Assembly (NCBI GenBank): GCA_021442155.1
Contig: JAKCPB010001413.1
Coordinates: forward strand, 109,176 to 173,175
Source: Cymbidium sinense
Lineage: Eukaryota; Streptophyta; Magnoliopsida; Asparagales; Orchidaceae
Length of the DNA: 64,000 nt
Direction: 5' to 3'
Shown: piece by piece, positions 45,001-58,395 of the stretch
Layout: each line of letters starts with the position of its first letter
Numbering within the stretch: the first letter of the stretch is position 1
Notes under the pieces: generated by a model
What the model was told of the DNA's origin: nothing
The model's database searches: none
What the model saw: the letters and a program-made list of their open reading frames with translations, nothing else
Program-made: the position numbers and the translations under genes

Positions 45001-47465
45001 AAACCCTAAATAAAACCTAAACTAAACTAAAACTAAACCAAACCCTAAACCTAAACATAAAATAAACTAAACCTAAATCTAAATTAAACTAATAAACTAA
45101 ATAAAACCTAAACCTAAATAAAAAATAAACCTAAAGTAAATAAATAAACTAAATAAACCTAAAAAAATAAAATAAATTAAACTAACTAAATAAATAATAA
45201 TAAATTAAAAAAAAAATAAAACCTAAACCTAAACAAAATAAACCTAAACTAAAAATAAATATAAAAATAAACTAAAATAAATAAAATAATAAACTAAATA
45301 AAATAAATTAAATAAAAAATAAACCTAAATAAATAAATCTAAATCTAAACCAAAACCTAAACCTAAATAAACTAAACAAATAAAAAAAACCTAAAAAAAC
45401 TAAATAAACTAAAACATAAATAAAATAAACTAAATAAACTAAACCTAAAATAAATAAAACTAAACCTCAACTAAACCTAAACTAAATAAACCTAAACCTA
45501 AACTAAATAAACTAAAAAAACTAAATATATATAAACCTAAACCTAAAACCTAAACCTAAAAGCTAAAATAAAACCTAAAAATAAACTAACTAAATAAAAA
45601 AAAATAAATATACCTAAACAAAAAACTAAACTAAATAATAAACTAATCTAAATAAACTAAACCAAAATAAACCGAAAATAAACCTAAACCTAAACAAACT
45701 AAACTAAACTAAACCTAAACCTAAACCTAAACTAAAATAAACTAAACCTAAACTAACCTAAACTAAATAAATAAACTTAAACCTAAACCTAAATAAAACC
45801 TAAACCTAAACCTAAACCTAAACTAAATAAATAAATAAGTTAAACTAAATAAAAATTAACCTAAACCTAAACTAAATAAACCTAAACAAAACTTAAATAA
45901 ATATATCTAAAATAAAAAATAAATTAAATAAACTAAACTAATAAACTAAACTAAAATAAAAAATAAATAAAAATAAATAAATAAATAAATAAACTAAATA
46001 AACCTAAATGTAAAAGTAAACTAAATAAAATAAAAAAAAATAAAAAAACAAAATAAATAAATAGACCTAAACTAAATTAAACTAAAATAAACTAAACTAA
46101 AACCTAAACTAAATAAACTTAACCTAAACCTAATTAAAAACTAAATAAAACCTAAACCTAAAATAAAATAAACCTAAACTAAATAAATAGACTAAATAAA
46201 TAAACTAAATAAACCTACCTAAATAAAATAAAATAAATTAAACTAAACTAAATAAAAAAAAATAATATAAAATAAAACCACCACCTAAACCTAAACCTAA
46301 ACTAAACCTAAAATGAAACCTAAACCTAAACCTAAACTAAAATAAAAAATAAAATAAACCTAAATTAAATAAACTAAACTAAATAAACCTAAACCTAAAC
46401 CAAATAAATAAATAAACTAAAAATAAACCTAAACCCAAAACCTAAATAAATAAATGAGCTAAATAAATAAATCTAAACCTAAACCCAAACCTAAACTAAA
46501 CTAAATAAACTAAAACAAAATAAATAAATAAAAAAATAAATCTAAACCTAAACCTAAACTAATAAAATTAAAACTAAATAAACCTAAATAAAAATAAACT
46601 AAACAAACTAAAATAAATAAAAAACCTAAACTAAAATAAACCTAAATAAACCTAAATAAATACACTAAATAAACTAAACTAATAAAATAAAATAAAATAA
46701 AGTAAAATAATAAAATTAAACCTAAAATAAAAAAACCTAAATTAAAATATTCTAAATAAACCTAAACCTAATCCTAAACGAAAATAAACTAAAACCTAAA
46801 CCTAAACCTAAACTAAACTACAAATAAAATAAACCTAAACTTAAAAAAAATAAACCTAAACTAAACCTAAACCTAAAATAAAACTAAATAAAATAAACCA
46901 AAAAATAAACTAAATAAAACCTAAACCTAAACCTAAACAAAATAAAAAAATAAAACTTAAAATAAATAAATTATACTAATAAACCTAAATAAAAATAAAA
47001 AAAATAAATAAATAAACTAAATAAAACCTAAACCTAAATAAAACATAAACCTAAACCTAAATAAAATCTAAACCATAAACCTAAACCAAACTAAATAAAC
47101 ATAAAAATAAACTTAAACATAAACTAAATAAACTAAAATATAATAAAATAAACTAAACTAAACTAAAAAGAAAATAAATGTACTAAATAAAAATAAATAA
47201 AACCTAAACCTAAAATAAACCAAAACTAAACTAAAATAAACCTAAACAAAACTAAAATAAAATTAAACATAAACGTAAACCTAACTAAAAAATAAACTAA
47301 ATAATAAAATAATAAAATAAACCTAAATAAACTATAAAAACTAAACTAAAATAAAACCTAAACTAAATTTAAAAGATAAAACTAAAATAAATAAATAAAC
47401 TAAACCTCAACCTAAATTAAATATAAAATAAAAAATAAACTTAAACCTAAATGTACACCTAATTA
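42070..47465. repeat. Monotonous CCTAAA/CTAAA/AATAAA domain, about 5.4 kb
   Basis: This stretch is built almost only of CCTAAACCTAAA, CTAAACTAAATAAA and AATAAATAAA words. CCCTAAA is rare, the boundary motif is not found, there is no GRP segment, and G occurs only singly. The fixed landmark words that order other A-rich blocks are not evident. The longest CCTAAA runs have four or five units (for example about 43,904-43,928 and 44,468-44,500). No gene or element was seen. It could be a homogenised satellite subtype or a poorly resolved assembly section. Confidence 0.8.
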
Positions 47466-49500
47466 AAAAACTCTAAACCTAAACCTTAAAACCCTAATCC
47501 TTAAACCATAAACACTAACCATTAACCTTAAACCCAAATAGTAAAACCTAAAACCCTAAACCCTAATCCCTAAACCATAAACCCTAAACCCTAAACCCTA
47601 AACCCTAATCCCTAAACCCTAAACCCAAACCCTAAACCCTAAACCCAAAACCCTAAATAAAAAAAACCTAAACCTAAATTAAATAAAGCCAAAAAAAATA
47701 AAATAAATAAAAAACCTAAACCTAAATAAAATAAAATAAATCAAATAAAAGAAAATAAAAACCTAAACTAAAACATAAACCTAAACCAAAACCTAACCTA
47801 AAATAAAAAAAAAATAAAAATAAAAACAAAACTAAAATAAAATAAATAAAAACCTAAACTAAAATAAAAAATAAAATAAACCTAAAAATTAAAATACTAA
47901 ATAAAATAAAACCCAAATGTAAAATAAAATAAAAAATAAACCAAAATAAAATAAAATAAAAGTAAATAAAACCTAAACCTAAAAAAACATAAAAATAAAT
48001 AAAAAAAAACTCCTAAACTAAAAAAAACCTAAACCTAAAATAAACAAAATAAAATAAACCTAAACATAAACTATAATAAACTAAACTAAAATAAATAAAC
48101 CTAAACCAAACTTAAAATAAACTAAACCTAAACCCTAAACAAAATAAAATAAATAAACTAAAAATAAACCTAAACCTAAACAAAAAAATAATACTTAAAA
48201 AATAAACCTATAATAAAACCTAAAACTTAAACAAAAAAAACAAAATAAAAGATAAACATAAACCAAAACTAAAAAATAAAACATAAACCTAAAAAACAAA
48301 AATAAAATAAACTAAACTAAAAATAAATATAAACCTAAACCTAAACCTAAAAAAAAACTAAAATAAAAAACCTACATCAAAATAAATAAACTAAACTAAA
48401 TTAAAAATAAATCAAAATAATAAACTAAACTAAAATAAAAGATAAAAAATAAACCTAAACCTACTTTTACTTAATTTCAAAACCCTAAAATTAAATACTA
48501 AACCCTAAACCTAAACCCCAAGTCCTAAACCCTAAACTTAAAACCTAAACCTAAACCCTAATCCTACAACCCTAAACTTTAAACCAACCCTTAACCATAA
48601 ACCCTAAATCCTAAACCCTAAACCCTAAACCCTAAAACCAAAACCCTAAACCTAAAACCCTAAACCCTAAATAAACCTAAACCCTAAAACATAAAAACCT
48701 AAACCTAAACTAAATAAACCTAAAATAAATAAATAAACCTAAACCTAAATAAACAAAAAAAATAAACTAAAAACCTAAACTAAAACATAAACTTAAACCA
48801 AAACCTAACCTAAAAATAAAATAAAATAAAAAATAAAAACTAAACTAAATTAAAATAAAAAAAACCTAAACTAAAATAAAAAATAAAATAAACCAAAAAA
48901 TTCAAATCTTAAATAAAATAAAACCCAAATGTAAAATAAAAATAAAATAAACCAAAAATATAATAAAATAAAAAGTAAATAAAAACCTAAACCTAAAAAA
49001 TAAACCTAAAAATAAATAAAAAATAAAACTATCGTAAACTAATAAATTCCTAAACCTAAAATAAATAAAATAAAATAAACCTAAACCTAAACTATAATAA
49101 GCTAAACTAAAATAAATAAAACCTAAACCTAAACTTAAAATAAACTAAACCTAAACCCTAAACTAAAAATAAACCTAAACTTTAACAAAAAAATAATCTT
49201 AGAAATAAACCTATAATTAAAAACTAAAACTTAAACCTAAAAGAAAATAGAATAAAAAGATAAACATAAACCTAAAAATAAAAAATAAACTAAAATAAAA
49301 ATAAGCATAAACCTAAACCAAAACATAAACATAAATAAAAACAAAAATAAAAAACCTAAATAAAAATAAATAAACCTAAAATAAATAAACTAAACTAAAT
49401 TGAAAAAAATAAACCTAAGTAAAATTATTAAAATAAAATAAAATAAAATAAATAAAAGATAAACTAAATAAACCTAAACCTATCGAACTTAAATTTCAAA
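47466..49500. repeat. Tandem pair of satellite units, about 1.02 kb each
   Basis: Two consecutive units share order and rare words at an offset of about 1.01-1.02 kb: AACCAAAACCTAACCTAAAA near 47,785 and 48,806, and AACCCAAATGTAAAATAAAA near 47,911 and 48,922. Boundary motifs CCTACTTTTACTTAATTTC (about 48,460) and CCTATCGAACTTAAATTTC (about 49,479) close them. Each starts with a CCCTAAA tract (47,470-47,660 and 48,490-48,690). There is no GRP segment. Confidence 0.82.
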
Positions 49501-51451
49501 AAAAACCCTAAATACTAAACAAACCTAAACCCCAAAACCTAAACTAAATCAAACCCTAAAATATATAAACTAACCCTAAAAACTAATCCTAAACCTAAAT
49601 CATAAACCCTAAACTAAATAAACTTACCTAAACCTTAAACTAAACCCTAAACCTAAACTATAAACCCTAAACTTAAAACCTAAACTCTAAACTAACCTAA
49701 ACCTAAACTTAAACTAAGTTTAAACCCTAATCCTATTAATTAAAGCCTAAAACTCTAAACCTAAACTAAACTAAACCAACTTAAACTGTTAACTAAACTA
49801 AACCTAAGTTAAACCTAAATAATAAACCTTAAACCCTAAACTAAATTTAAACTAAAACTAAACCTAACTAACCCTAAACTCTAAACCTAAACTAAAACTA
49901 AACACTAACCCTAAACCTAAAAGTTTTAAACTAACCTAAATACACTAAACTACACTAAACCCTAAACTAAACTTAAACCTAACTAAACCCTAAACTATAA
50001 ACCTAAATCATAAACCAAAAAAACCCTAAACCTAACTAAACACTAAACTAAAACCTAAATCCTAAACCTAATCCCTAATCTACTCCTAAACCCTAAAAGC
50101 ATAAAACCTAAAACCTAAACTTAAACCCTAAGCCTAAACCTAAAAACCCTAAATCCTAAACCCAAAACACTAAACCTACAACCAAACCCTAAACTTAAAA
50201 TAAAACCTAAACTAAACTAAACCCAAACCCAAAACCTAAACCCTAAAAAAAAAACCTAAAAATAAACCTAAACTAAATAAAATAAAAATAAATTAAATAA
50301 AACCTAAACTAACATAAAAAAAATAAAATAAAATAAAAAATAAAATAAACTACAATAAAATAAATAAAACCTAAAATAAAATTAAAAATAAAATAAACCT
50401 AAAATAAAAAAAAAACCTAAATAAAATAAAACTAAACATAAAATAATATAAATTAAAACCTAAACTAAAATAAAAATAAAATAAACCTACAAATAAAAAA
50501 CCTAAATAAAATAAAACTAAACTTAAATAAAATAAAATAAACATAAAATAAAATAAAATAAAACTAAAAAAACCTAAACCTAAAAAAATAAAAATGTAAA
50601 ATAAACCTAAAAATAAATAAAAAATAAAACCTAAACCCTAAACTAGAAAAAAAAACTAAACCAAAATAACAAAATAAAATAAACCTAATTTAAACTAAAA
50701 TAAATAAAACCTAAACCTAAACCTAAACCCTAAGCTAAATAAAATAAGCTAAACTAAAAAAAACATAAACCTAACTTAACAAATAAAACCAAAAAATAAA
50801 CCCAAAATGAAAACCTAAAACCTTAACCTAAAAAATAAAATAAAACCTAAACCTAAACCTAAAAATAATAAAACCTAAAAAAAAAAAAATAAAATAAAAA
50901 ATAAAATAAACTAAAATAAAAATAAACCTAAACCTAAATAAAAAAATAAAAACTAAAATAAAACCTTAAACAAAAATAAATAAACTTAAAATAAATAAAG
51001 TAAACTAAAGAAAAATAAAAAAATATAAAAACTAAAATAATTAAAAATAAACCAAATAACCTAACCTACGGATTTAATTAAAAAAACAAAATCCAAAATC
51101 CTAAGCCTCCTAAACCTAACTAACAACCCTAAACCCTAAACCTACAACCCTAAACCTTAAATCCTTAAAAACCCTAAACCTAAAAGACTAAACCCTAAAC
51201 CCTAAATTCTGAACTAACGCTAAACCCTAAACCTTAAACTAACCCTGAGCCCTAAACCCTAAACCCTAAAAAACCCTTATCTTTAAACCCTAAACCCTAA
51301 AAGCATAAACCCTAAAATCCTACAACCCAAAAAACTAAATCCTAAATAAACCCCAACCATAAACCCTAAACCCTAAACCTCAAACCCTCAACCTAAACCT
51401 AAAGTAACTAAATAAATTAAGAAATAAACCTAAACCATAAACCTAAACACT
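49500..51451. repeat. Degenerate CCCTAAA zone and A-rich block before the GRP segment
   Basis: 49,500-50,250 is a telomere-like zone in which units are often TTAAACT, CCTAACT or AACTAAA, so it is more degraded than its neighbours. 50,250-51,060 is an A-rich block, closed by a boundary-like CTACGGATTTAATTAAAAAA. 51,110-51,450 is a CCCTAAA tract with the lead-in AAAGTAACTAAATAAATTAA at about 51,400. No gene was seen. Confidence 0.8.
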
Positions 51452-51855
51452 AAGAATGGGAAGAACTTGACGAACATGAACATCACCACAACCGCTCCCT
51501 AGACCTGGAATTGGAGGTGGAGGTAATTGTAATGGTGGTGGGGGATTTAGAGGTGCTACTGGATATAAAGGTGGTGGTAAGCAGGCTAGGCATGAGCTGA
51601 TGTGGTGGTAAAGAGGAAGAGATATGATGTTGATCCCTAATCGAGGGGTCATGGTGGTCGATGGGAAAAGAAACTAAAAATGACCAATCCATCTGCTTAT
51701 GGAACGTCTTCATAGTAGACACGATTCTAATTATCTAGGGTTTTGATTTGATATATGCGTGCACCTTTTACTTATGTCACTTTATCTTAGAAAACTCTAC
51801 TATGTTGATGAAATCAAAAGATGAAATGTTGAATCTAAATTTGTTCTCCTTAAAT
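51452..51855 (+). pseudogene. GRP 3'-end segment, satellite copy (51.5 kb)
   Basis: Begins AAGAATGGGAAGAACTTGAC and AACATCACC, matching the RRM end. One frame then reads GIGGGGNCNGGGGFRGATGY and KGGG, the clearest glycine-rich tail after the 19,870 copy. The 3'UTR follows (ATCTGCTTATGGAACGTC, TTATCTAGGGTTTTGATTTG, TTGATGAAATCAAAAGATG, AATCTAAATTTGTTCTCC). The frame shifts between the RRM end and the tail, and the C-terminal SDGNWRN-like end is lost. The minus-strand frames at 51,443-51,722 are shadows of this glycine-rich sequence. Confidence 0.85.
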
Positions 51856-53647
51856 AAAATAAAAACCCTAAACCCTAAACTAAAATCAACCTAAACCTAA
51901 AACCTAAAGCCTAAAACAATAAACCCTAAACCTAAAACACTAAACCTAAACCCTAAACCCTAAACCCTAAACCCTAAACCTTAAACCCTAAACCCTAAAT
52001 CCTAAACCCCAAACCCTAAAGCCTAAACCCTAAACCTCAAAACCCTAAACCCTAAACCTAAACTTAAAATAAACTAAACCTAAACCTAAACCTAAATTAA
52101 ATAAAATAAAATAAACTAAAATAAACCTAAACCTAAACTAAAAATAAACTTAAAAATAAACCAAAAATAAAACCTAAAATCTAAAACTAAAAAAATTAAA
52201 TAAAAACATAAAATTAAACCTAAAAGAAAAAAATAAAATGTAAACCTAAAAAACAAAAAAAAATTAACTAAAAAATAAACCTAAACTAAACCTAAACATA
52301 AAAAAAAATAAAAAAAATAAAAACTTAAACTAAAATAAATAAACTAAACTAAATAAAAAATAAAAAATAAACATAAATAAAACTAAACTAAATAAAATAA
52401 ATAATAAACTAAACTAAATAAACCTAAACCTATATGTTTTAAATTAAATAAAAAATCTTAAACCCTAAAGCCTAAATAAAACTCTAAACCCTAAACCCAA
52501 ACCCTAAACCCTAAACCGTAAACCCTAAAACCCTAAACTTTTAAACCTTAACCCTAAACCCTAAACCTTAAAAACTTAAAAACCTAAACTTAAACTAAAT
52601 AAAACCTAAAAATAAAATATATAAAAAAACCTAAACCTAAATAAAATAAAAAAGTAAAATAAAATGAAATAACTAATAAAATAAAAAAAAATAAATAAAA
52701 CCTAAACTAAATTAAAAATAAATAAACCTAAGAATGAAAAACTCAAATAAAATAAAAACTAAACATAAAATGAAAATAAAATATACCTAAAATAAAAAAA
52801 ATAAAAGCTAAATAAAAACTTAAATATAAAAAATAAACCTAAAACTAAATAAAAAAAGTAAAACCTATACCCTAAACAAAAAAAAATAACCAAAATAATA
52901 AAGTAAAATAAACAAAGAAAATAAACCTAAACCTAGACCTAAACTAATAAACTAAACTAAAATAAATAAAACCTAAACTTAAAATAAAATAAACAAAACC
53001 TAAACCTAAACTAAATAAAATAAAATTAACCTAAACCTAAACTAAAAAAAATTAAACCTAAAAAATAAAATAAAAACTTAAACCCTAAACCTAAAAAAAA
53101 CTAAACCTAAACCTAAAAGTTAAAAAACAAACCCTACACCTAAAAAATAAATAAAATAAAATAAAACTCAAAATAAATAAACCTAAACCTAAACCTAACC
53201 CTAAAAAAAAATAAAATAAAATAAACCTAAAGTAAAATAAATAAATCTAAAATAAATAAACTAAACTAAATAAACATAAAAATAAACCTAAAAAAATAAA
53301 AAATAAAATAAACTAAAGTAAATAAAAAATAAAATAAACTAAAGTAAATAAAAAATAAACTAAATAAACCAAATAAACCCTAAATCCTACACCCTAAACC
53401 CTAAATGCTAAACTCGAAACCTTAAACCTACAACCCTAAATTCTAAAACCCAAACCCTAAACCCCAAATAAACCCTTAAAAGAATAAACCCTAAAACCTT
53501 AAACCCTAAATCCTAAACCCTAAACCCTAACCCTAAACAATAAACCCCAAATCCCAAACCCTAAACATAAACCTAAAGTAACTAAATAAATTTAAATATA
53601 AATCTAAACCCTAAAACCAAATAAACCTAAACCTAAACCTAACCCCA
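51856..53647. repeat. Composite satellite between GRP segments (51.9-53.6 kb)
   Basis: CCCTAAA tract (51,870-52,060, with four perfect units in a row near 51,955), A-rich block (52,070-52,425), boundary-like CCTATATGTTTTAAATTAAA (about 52,431), CCCTAAA tract (52,455-52,570), A-rich block (52,575-53,370) with the landmark CCTAAGAATGAAAAACTC at 52,727, CCCTAAA tract, then the lead-in near 53,575. GRP-to-GRP spacing is about 2.2 kb. Confidence 0.85.
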
Positions 53648-54035
53648 AAGAATGGAACCTGATAACATCACCATCAACCAAGCTAGATAAAGGGAGGTGA
53701 AGGCAGGTATCATAGTGGTGGTGGGGATCTAGGTCTTGCATATTGAGGACCTAAAGCAGGTTATGGAGGTAAGAGCAAGGATACAACCATGGTGGCTACG
53801 GGAGAGTGGATATGATGGTAGATCCCACTGTCGAAAGGTTTCTTGGGAACTAGAGAAAGAAGAACAATCATCCAATCTATATGGAAATGTGCCTTACAAG
53901 AGACTCTAGTAGTTTTTTTGATTTACCCATTTCATTATTTTTCTCTATCATCACTTTGTCTAAAAACTTGTATACTTGGTTGATGAAATCAAAAGAAGAA
54001 ATGTTAAATTTGAATTTATTCTCTAATAAAAAAAA
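53648..54035 (+). pseudogene. GRP 3'-end segment, satellite copy (53.6 kb)
   Basis: AAGAATGGAACCTGATAAC and ATCACCATCAACCAAGC match the RRM end. GGAGGTGAAGGCAGGTATC and ATAGTGGTGGTGGGGATC match the start of the glycine tail of the 19,870 copy almost word for word. The 3'UTR phrases are AATCATCCAATCTATATGG, GGTTGATGAAATCAAAAG and TTTGAATTTATTCTCTAA, followed by an A run. Several small deletions destroy the frame. Confidence 0.85.
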
Positions 54036-57000
54036 CAAAAAACCTAAACCCTAAACCCTAAAAATGATAAACCCTAAACCCAAAACCCTAAACCCTAAAA
54101 CCATAAACCCTAAACCATAAACCCTAAACCATAACACCTAAACCCTAAACCCTAAACCCTAAACCCAAAAAAAATCCTAAATCCTAAACCCCAAACCCTA
54201 AACCCTAAACTCTAAACCCTAAACTAAACCTAAAGCCAAAACCCTAAAAAGCTAAAAACTTAAACCTAAACTAAATAAAACATAAAAATAAAAGAAATAA
54301 AAAAGCCTAAACCAAAAATAAAAAAAATAAAAAATAAAACATAAACTAAAATTAAACCTAAACTAAACCTAAATTTAAACCTAAACCTAAAAAGAAAATA
54401 AAAAAAAATTAAACTAAAATAAAATAAATAAAAATCTAAGCTAAACTAAAAATAAAAAACCTGAAAATAAAAAACCTAAATAAATAATAATAAACATAAT
54501 ATAAAAATATAATAAACCTAAAATAAAATAAAATAAAACCTAACCTAAACAATAAACCAAAAAATATAACCTAAAAATAAATAAAAATAAAATATAAACC
54601 TAAACTAAAAAATAAAACCTAAACCAAAATTAAGATAAAATAAACATAAACATAAACTAAAATAAACTAAACAAAAAATAAATAAACCTAAACCTAAACC
54701 TAAAATAAACTAAACCTAAACCTAAACCTAAACTAAATAAAATAAAATAAACTAAAAAATAAATAAAAAACCTAAACTAAAAAATAAAACCAAAAAAAAT
54801 AAACCTAAAATAAATACCTAAAACCTAAACCAGTAAAAATAAAATAAAAACCTAAACCTAAACCTAAAATATAAAATAAAATCTAAACCAAAAAAAATAA
54901 AATAAAAAAATAAACAAAAAATATATAAACTAAACCTAAACCTTAAAACTAAAATAAAATAGACTAAATTAAAAAATAAAATAAATAAACTAAAAAAATT
55001 CTAAACCTACAAGTTTACTTAATTTAAAAAACCTCTAAACTCTAAACCTTAAACACAAAATAAACTAAACTAAACCATAAACCTAAAGAAACTCCTGCTC
55101 TAAAACTAAACCTAAACCAACCTAATCTAACCTAAACCCTAAACCCTAAACCTAAACCTTAAATAAAACCTAACCACAAACCTAACTAACTCTATAAACC
55201 CTAAACCTAAACCTAAACTTGAACCTAAAACTAAACTAACCCTAAACCTAAAAAACCAATAACAAATAAAGTAAACCCAAAACTAAAACTAATAAACCTA
55301 TAAACCTAAAACCTAAACTATAACTAATAAAATAAACTAAACTTAAAACTTAAACTCAACCTAAACCTAACTAAACTTAAACCTAAACTTAAACCTAACT
55401 TAAACCTAAACTAAACTAAACCTAAACCCTAATCTTAAATAAACTATCATAAAAAACTAAACCTAAAATAAACCTAAACCCTAAACTCCTAAACTAAAAC
55501 CCTAACCTAACTTAAACTTAAACTTAAACTCTAAACTAAACCTAAACCCTAAACTAAACCTAAACCCTAAACTAAACTCTAAACTAAACTCTAATCTAAC
55601 CTAAACCTAACCCTAATTTAAACCCTAAAACTAGAAATAAAGTAAATACTAAACTTAAACTAAAACCCTAACTAAAAAAAACCTAAAACTATAAACCCTA
55701 AACTCTAAACCCTAAATAAACCTTAAACCCTTACTAACCTAAACCCAAAACCATAAAAACCCTAAACCCTAAACCTAAACCCTAAACCAAAAACCTTAAA
55801 CACTAAAACAACAAACCTAAACCCTAAACCCTAAATAAAACCTAAACCCAAACCTAAACTAAATAAAACCTAAAAAATAAAGAAAATAAAACCTAAATAA
55901 ATAAAATAATAACTTAAATAAACCTAAACCTAAAAAAAAATAAATAAAATAAAAATAAAATAAACTAAAATAAATTAAATAAAACCTAAACTAAACTAAA
56001 TAATAAAAAATAAACCTAAAACCTAAATAAATTAAAACTAAACATAAAATACAAAATAAATAAAACTAAAATAAAATAAAATAAAATAAAATAAACCTAA
56101 ATAAAATAAACCTAAAAAACAAACCTAAAATAAATAAATAAAAAACCTAAAACCTTAAACTAAAAAAATCTAAACTAAATAACATAAACCTAAATTAAAA
56201 TAAAAAACTAAATAAAATAAACTAAAACTAAACCTAAAAAACCTAAACATAAACCTAACACTAACCCTAAACCTAAACCTAAACCTAAACCTAAAATAAA
56301 TAAACCCAACCCTAAACTAAAACCTAAACCTAAACCTAAAACCCTAAATCTAAACCTAAATAAACCTAAATAAATTAATAAACCCTAAACCTAAAAAAAC
56401 TACTAAAACCTAAAACCTAAACTCTAAAAATAAACACTAAACTAAACATAAAACCTAACCTAAACCAAATAAAACCTAAACTTAAAATAAACCCTAAACC
56501 CTAAACCCTAAAACTAAACCTAAACCTAACTAAACCTAAAATAAGCTAAAAACCTAAATAAAACCTAAACTAAACTATAAACCCTAAACCTAAAAAACTT
56601 AACCCTAAAAACATAAACTAAACTAAACCCTAAACTAAACTATAAATATAAAACCTAAACCTAAATTTAAACCCTAAACCTAAACCCACCTAATAACTAA
56701 ACTAAACCTAAACTTAAACTATAAACAAGATTAAACTTAAACCTAACCTAAACTAAACTCTAAAATAAAACCCTAAACCCCAAACCTAAACTAAATAAAC
56801 CTCCTAACTAACTAAACCTAAAACCTAAACCCTAAACTTAAAATTAACCTAAACCTAAAACTAAACTTAAACCTAAACCTACTAAAACCTAAACCCTAAA
56901 ACCTAAAACTAAAACCCTAAACTAAACTAAAACTAAACATAACTAAACCTAAACCTATAACTAAACCTAAACTAACCTAAATTTAAAACAAAACCCTAAA

Positions 57001-58395
57001 CCTTAATCTAAACTAAAACCCTAAAACCCTAAACCCCAAACCTAAACCAATAAAATGCTAAACCCTAAACTCTAAACCTAAACTCTAAACCCTAAACATA
57101 AACCCTTGACCCTAAACTAACTAACCCAAAACTATAAACTAAAACCTAAACCCTAAACCTAAAACCTAAACCCTAAATCTAAACCCTAAACCATAAAACC
57201 TATAACACTAAAACCTAAAAATGTAAACTTAAATTAAATAAAACATTAAAAAATAATAAATAAATAACCTAAATCTAAATAAAATAATAACCTAAATTTA
57301 AACTTAAACCTAAAAATAAAATAAAAATAAAAAAAATAAAACTAAACTAAAATAAAATAAATAAAACCAAAAAATAAACTAAAATAAAATAAACATAAAA
57401 TTAAAACTTAAAACTAAAATTAAACAATAAAATAAAAATAAAATAAAAAAACTAAACAAAAAGAAACCTAAAAATAAATAAAAAATAAAACTTAAACCTA
57501 AACTAAAACCAAAACCCTAAATTCTAAACCCTAAAACCTATAACCCTAAACCTAAAACCTAAACCTAAACCCTAAACCCTAAACCTTAAACCCTAAACCA
57601 AAAAAACTAAACCCTAAACCCTAAAACCTAAAAACCTAAACCTAAACTAAATAAAACTTACAAATAAAATAAATTAAAAACCTAAAACTAAATAAAATAA
57701 AATAAAATAATAATAAAACCCTAAACTAAAACCTAAACATAAACTTAAACCTAAAAGTAAAAATAAAATTAAATAAAGTATAAAAATTAAACTAAAACAA
57801 AATAAATTAAAACCTAAACTAAATTATAAAAATAGAATAAACCTAAAAAAACTAAATGTAAAATAAAAAGAAAATTAACCTAAAATAAAATCAAATAAGA
57901 ACAAAATAAAGCCTAAACCTAAATAAACCCAAAATTAAACATAAAAAAATAAATAAAATAAACTTAAACCCTAAACTAAAAAAAACCTAAACCTAAAATT
58001 AAAATAAAATAAACCTAAACCTAAACTTAAATAAAGTAAACTAAAATAAATAAAACCTAAACCTCAACCTAAACCTAAAGCTAAACTAAATAAAATAAAA
58101 TAAATTAAAAAGAAACCTAAACCTAAAAATAAATCTAAAATAAAAACCTAAAACCTAAACCTAAAAAAAAAAACCTAAACCTAAACTTAAAAATAAAAAA
58201 TAAAACCTAAACCTAAAAAATAAAATAAAACCTAAACCTAAAAATAAAATAAAAATAAAAGTAAACTAAAAAAAAACCTAAACCTAAACCTATACCTAAA
58301 AAATAAACTAAAACAAAAATATAAACTAAAATAAATAAACATAAATTAATTGAAAAATTAACCTAAATAAAAATATGAAATAAACTAAATAAACT
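54036..58395. repeat. Composite satellite, degraded section (54.0-58.4 kb)
   Basis: CCCTAAA tract (54,045-54,250), A-rich block (54,250-55,000), boundary CCTACAAGTTTACTTAATTT (about 55,005), then a long mixed zone (55,025-57,230) of CTAAACC, CCTAAAC and TTAAACC words with short A-rich parts. A CCCTAAA tract (57,510-57,640) and an A-rich block (57,640-58,395, landmark AAATGTAAAATAAAA at 57,854) follow. No GRP segment and no gene were found. Confidence 0.8.

Noticed and set aside
51443..51722. Two overlapping minus-strand proline/serine-rich frames
   Set aside because: They are the antisense reading of the glycine-rich GRP segment. No start context or family match.
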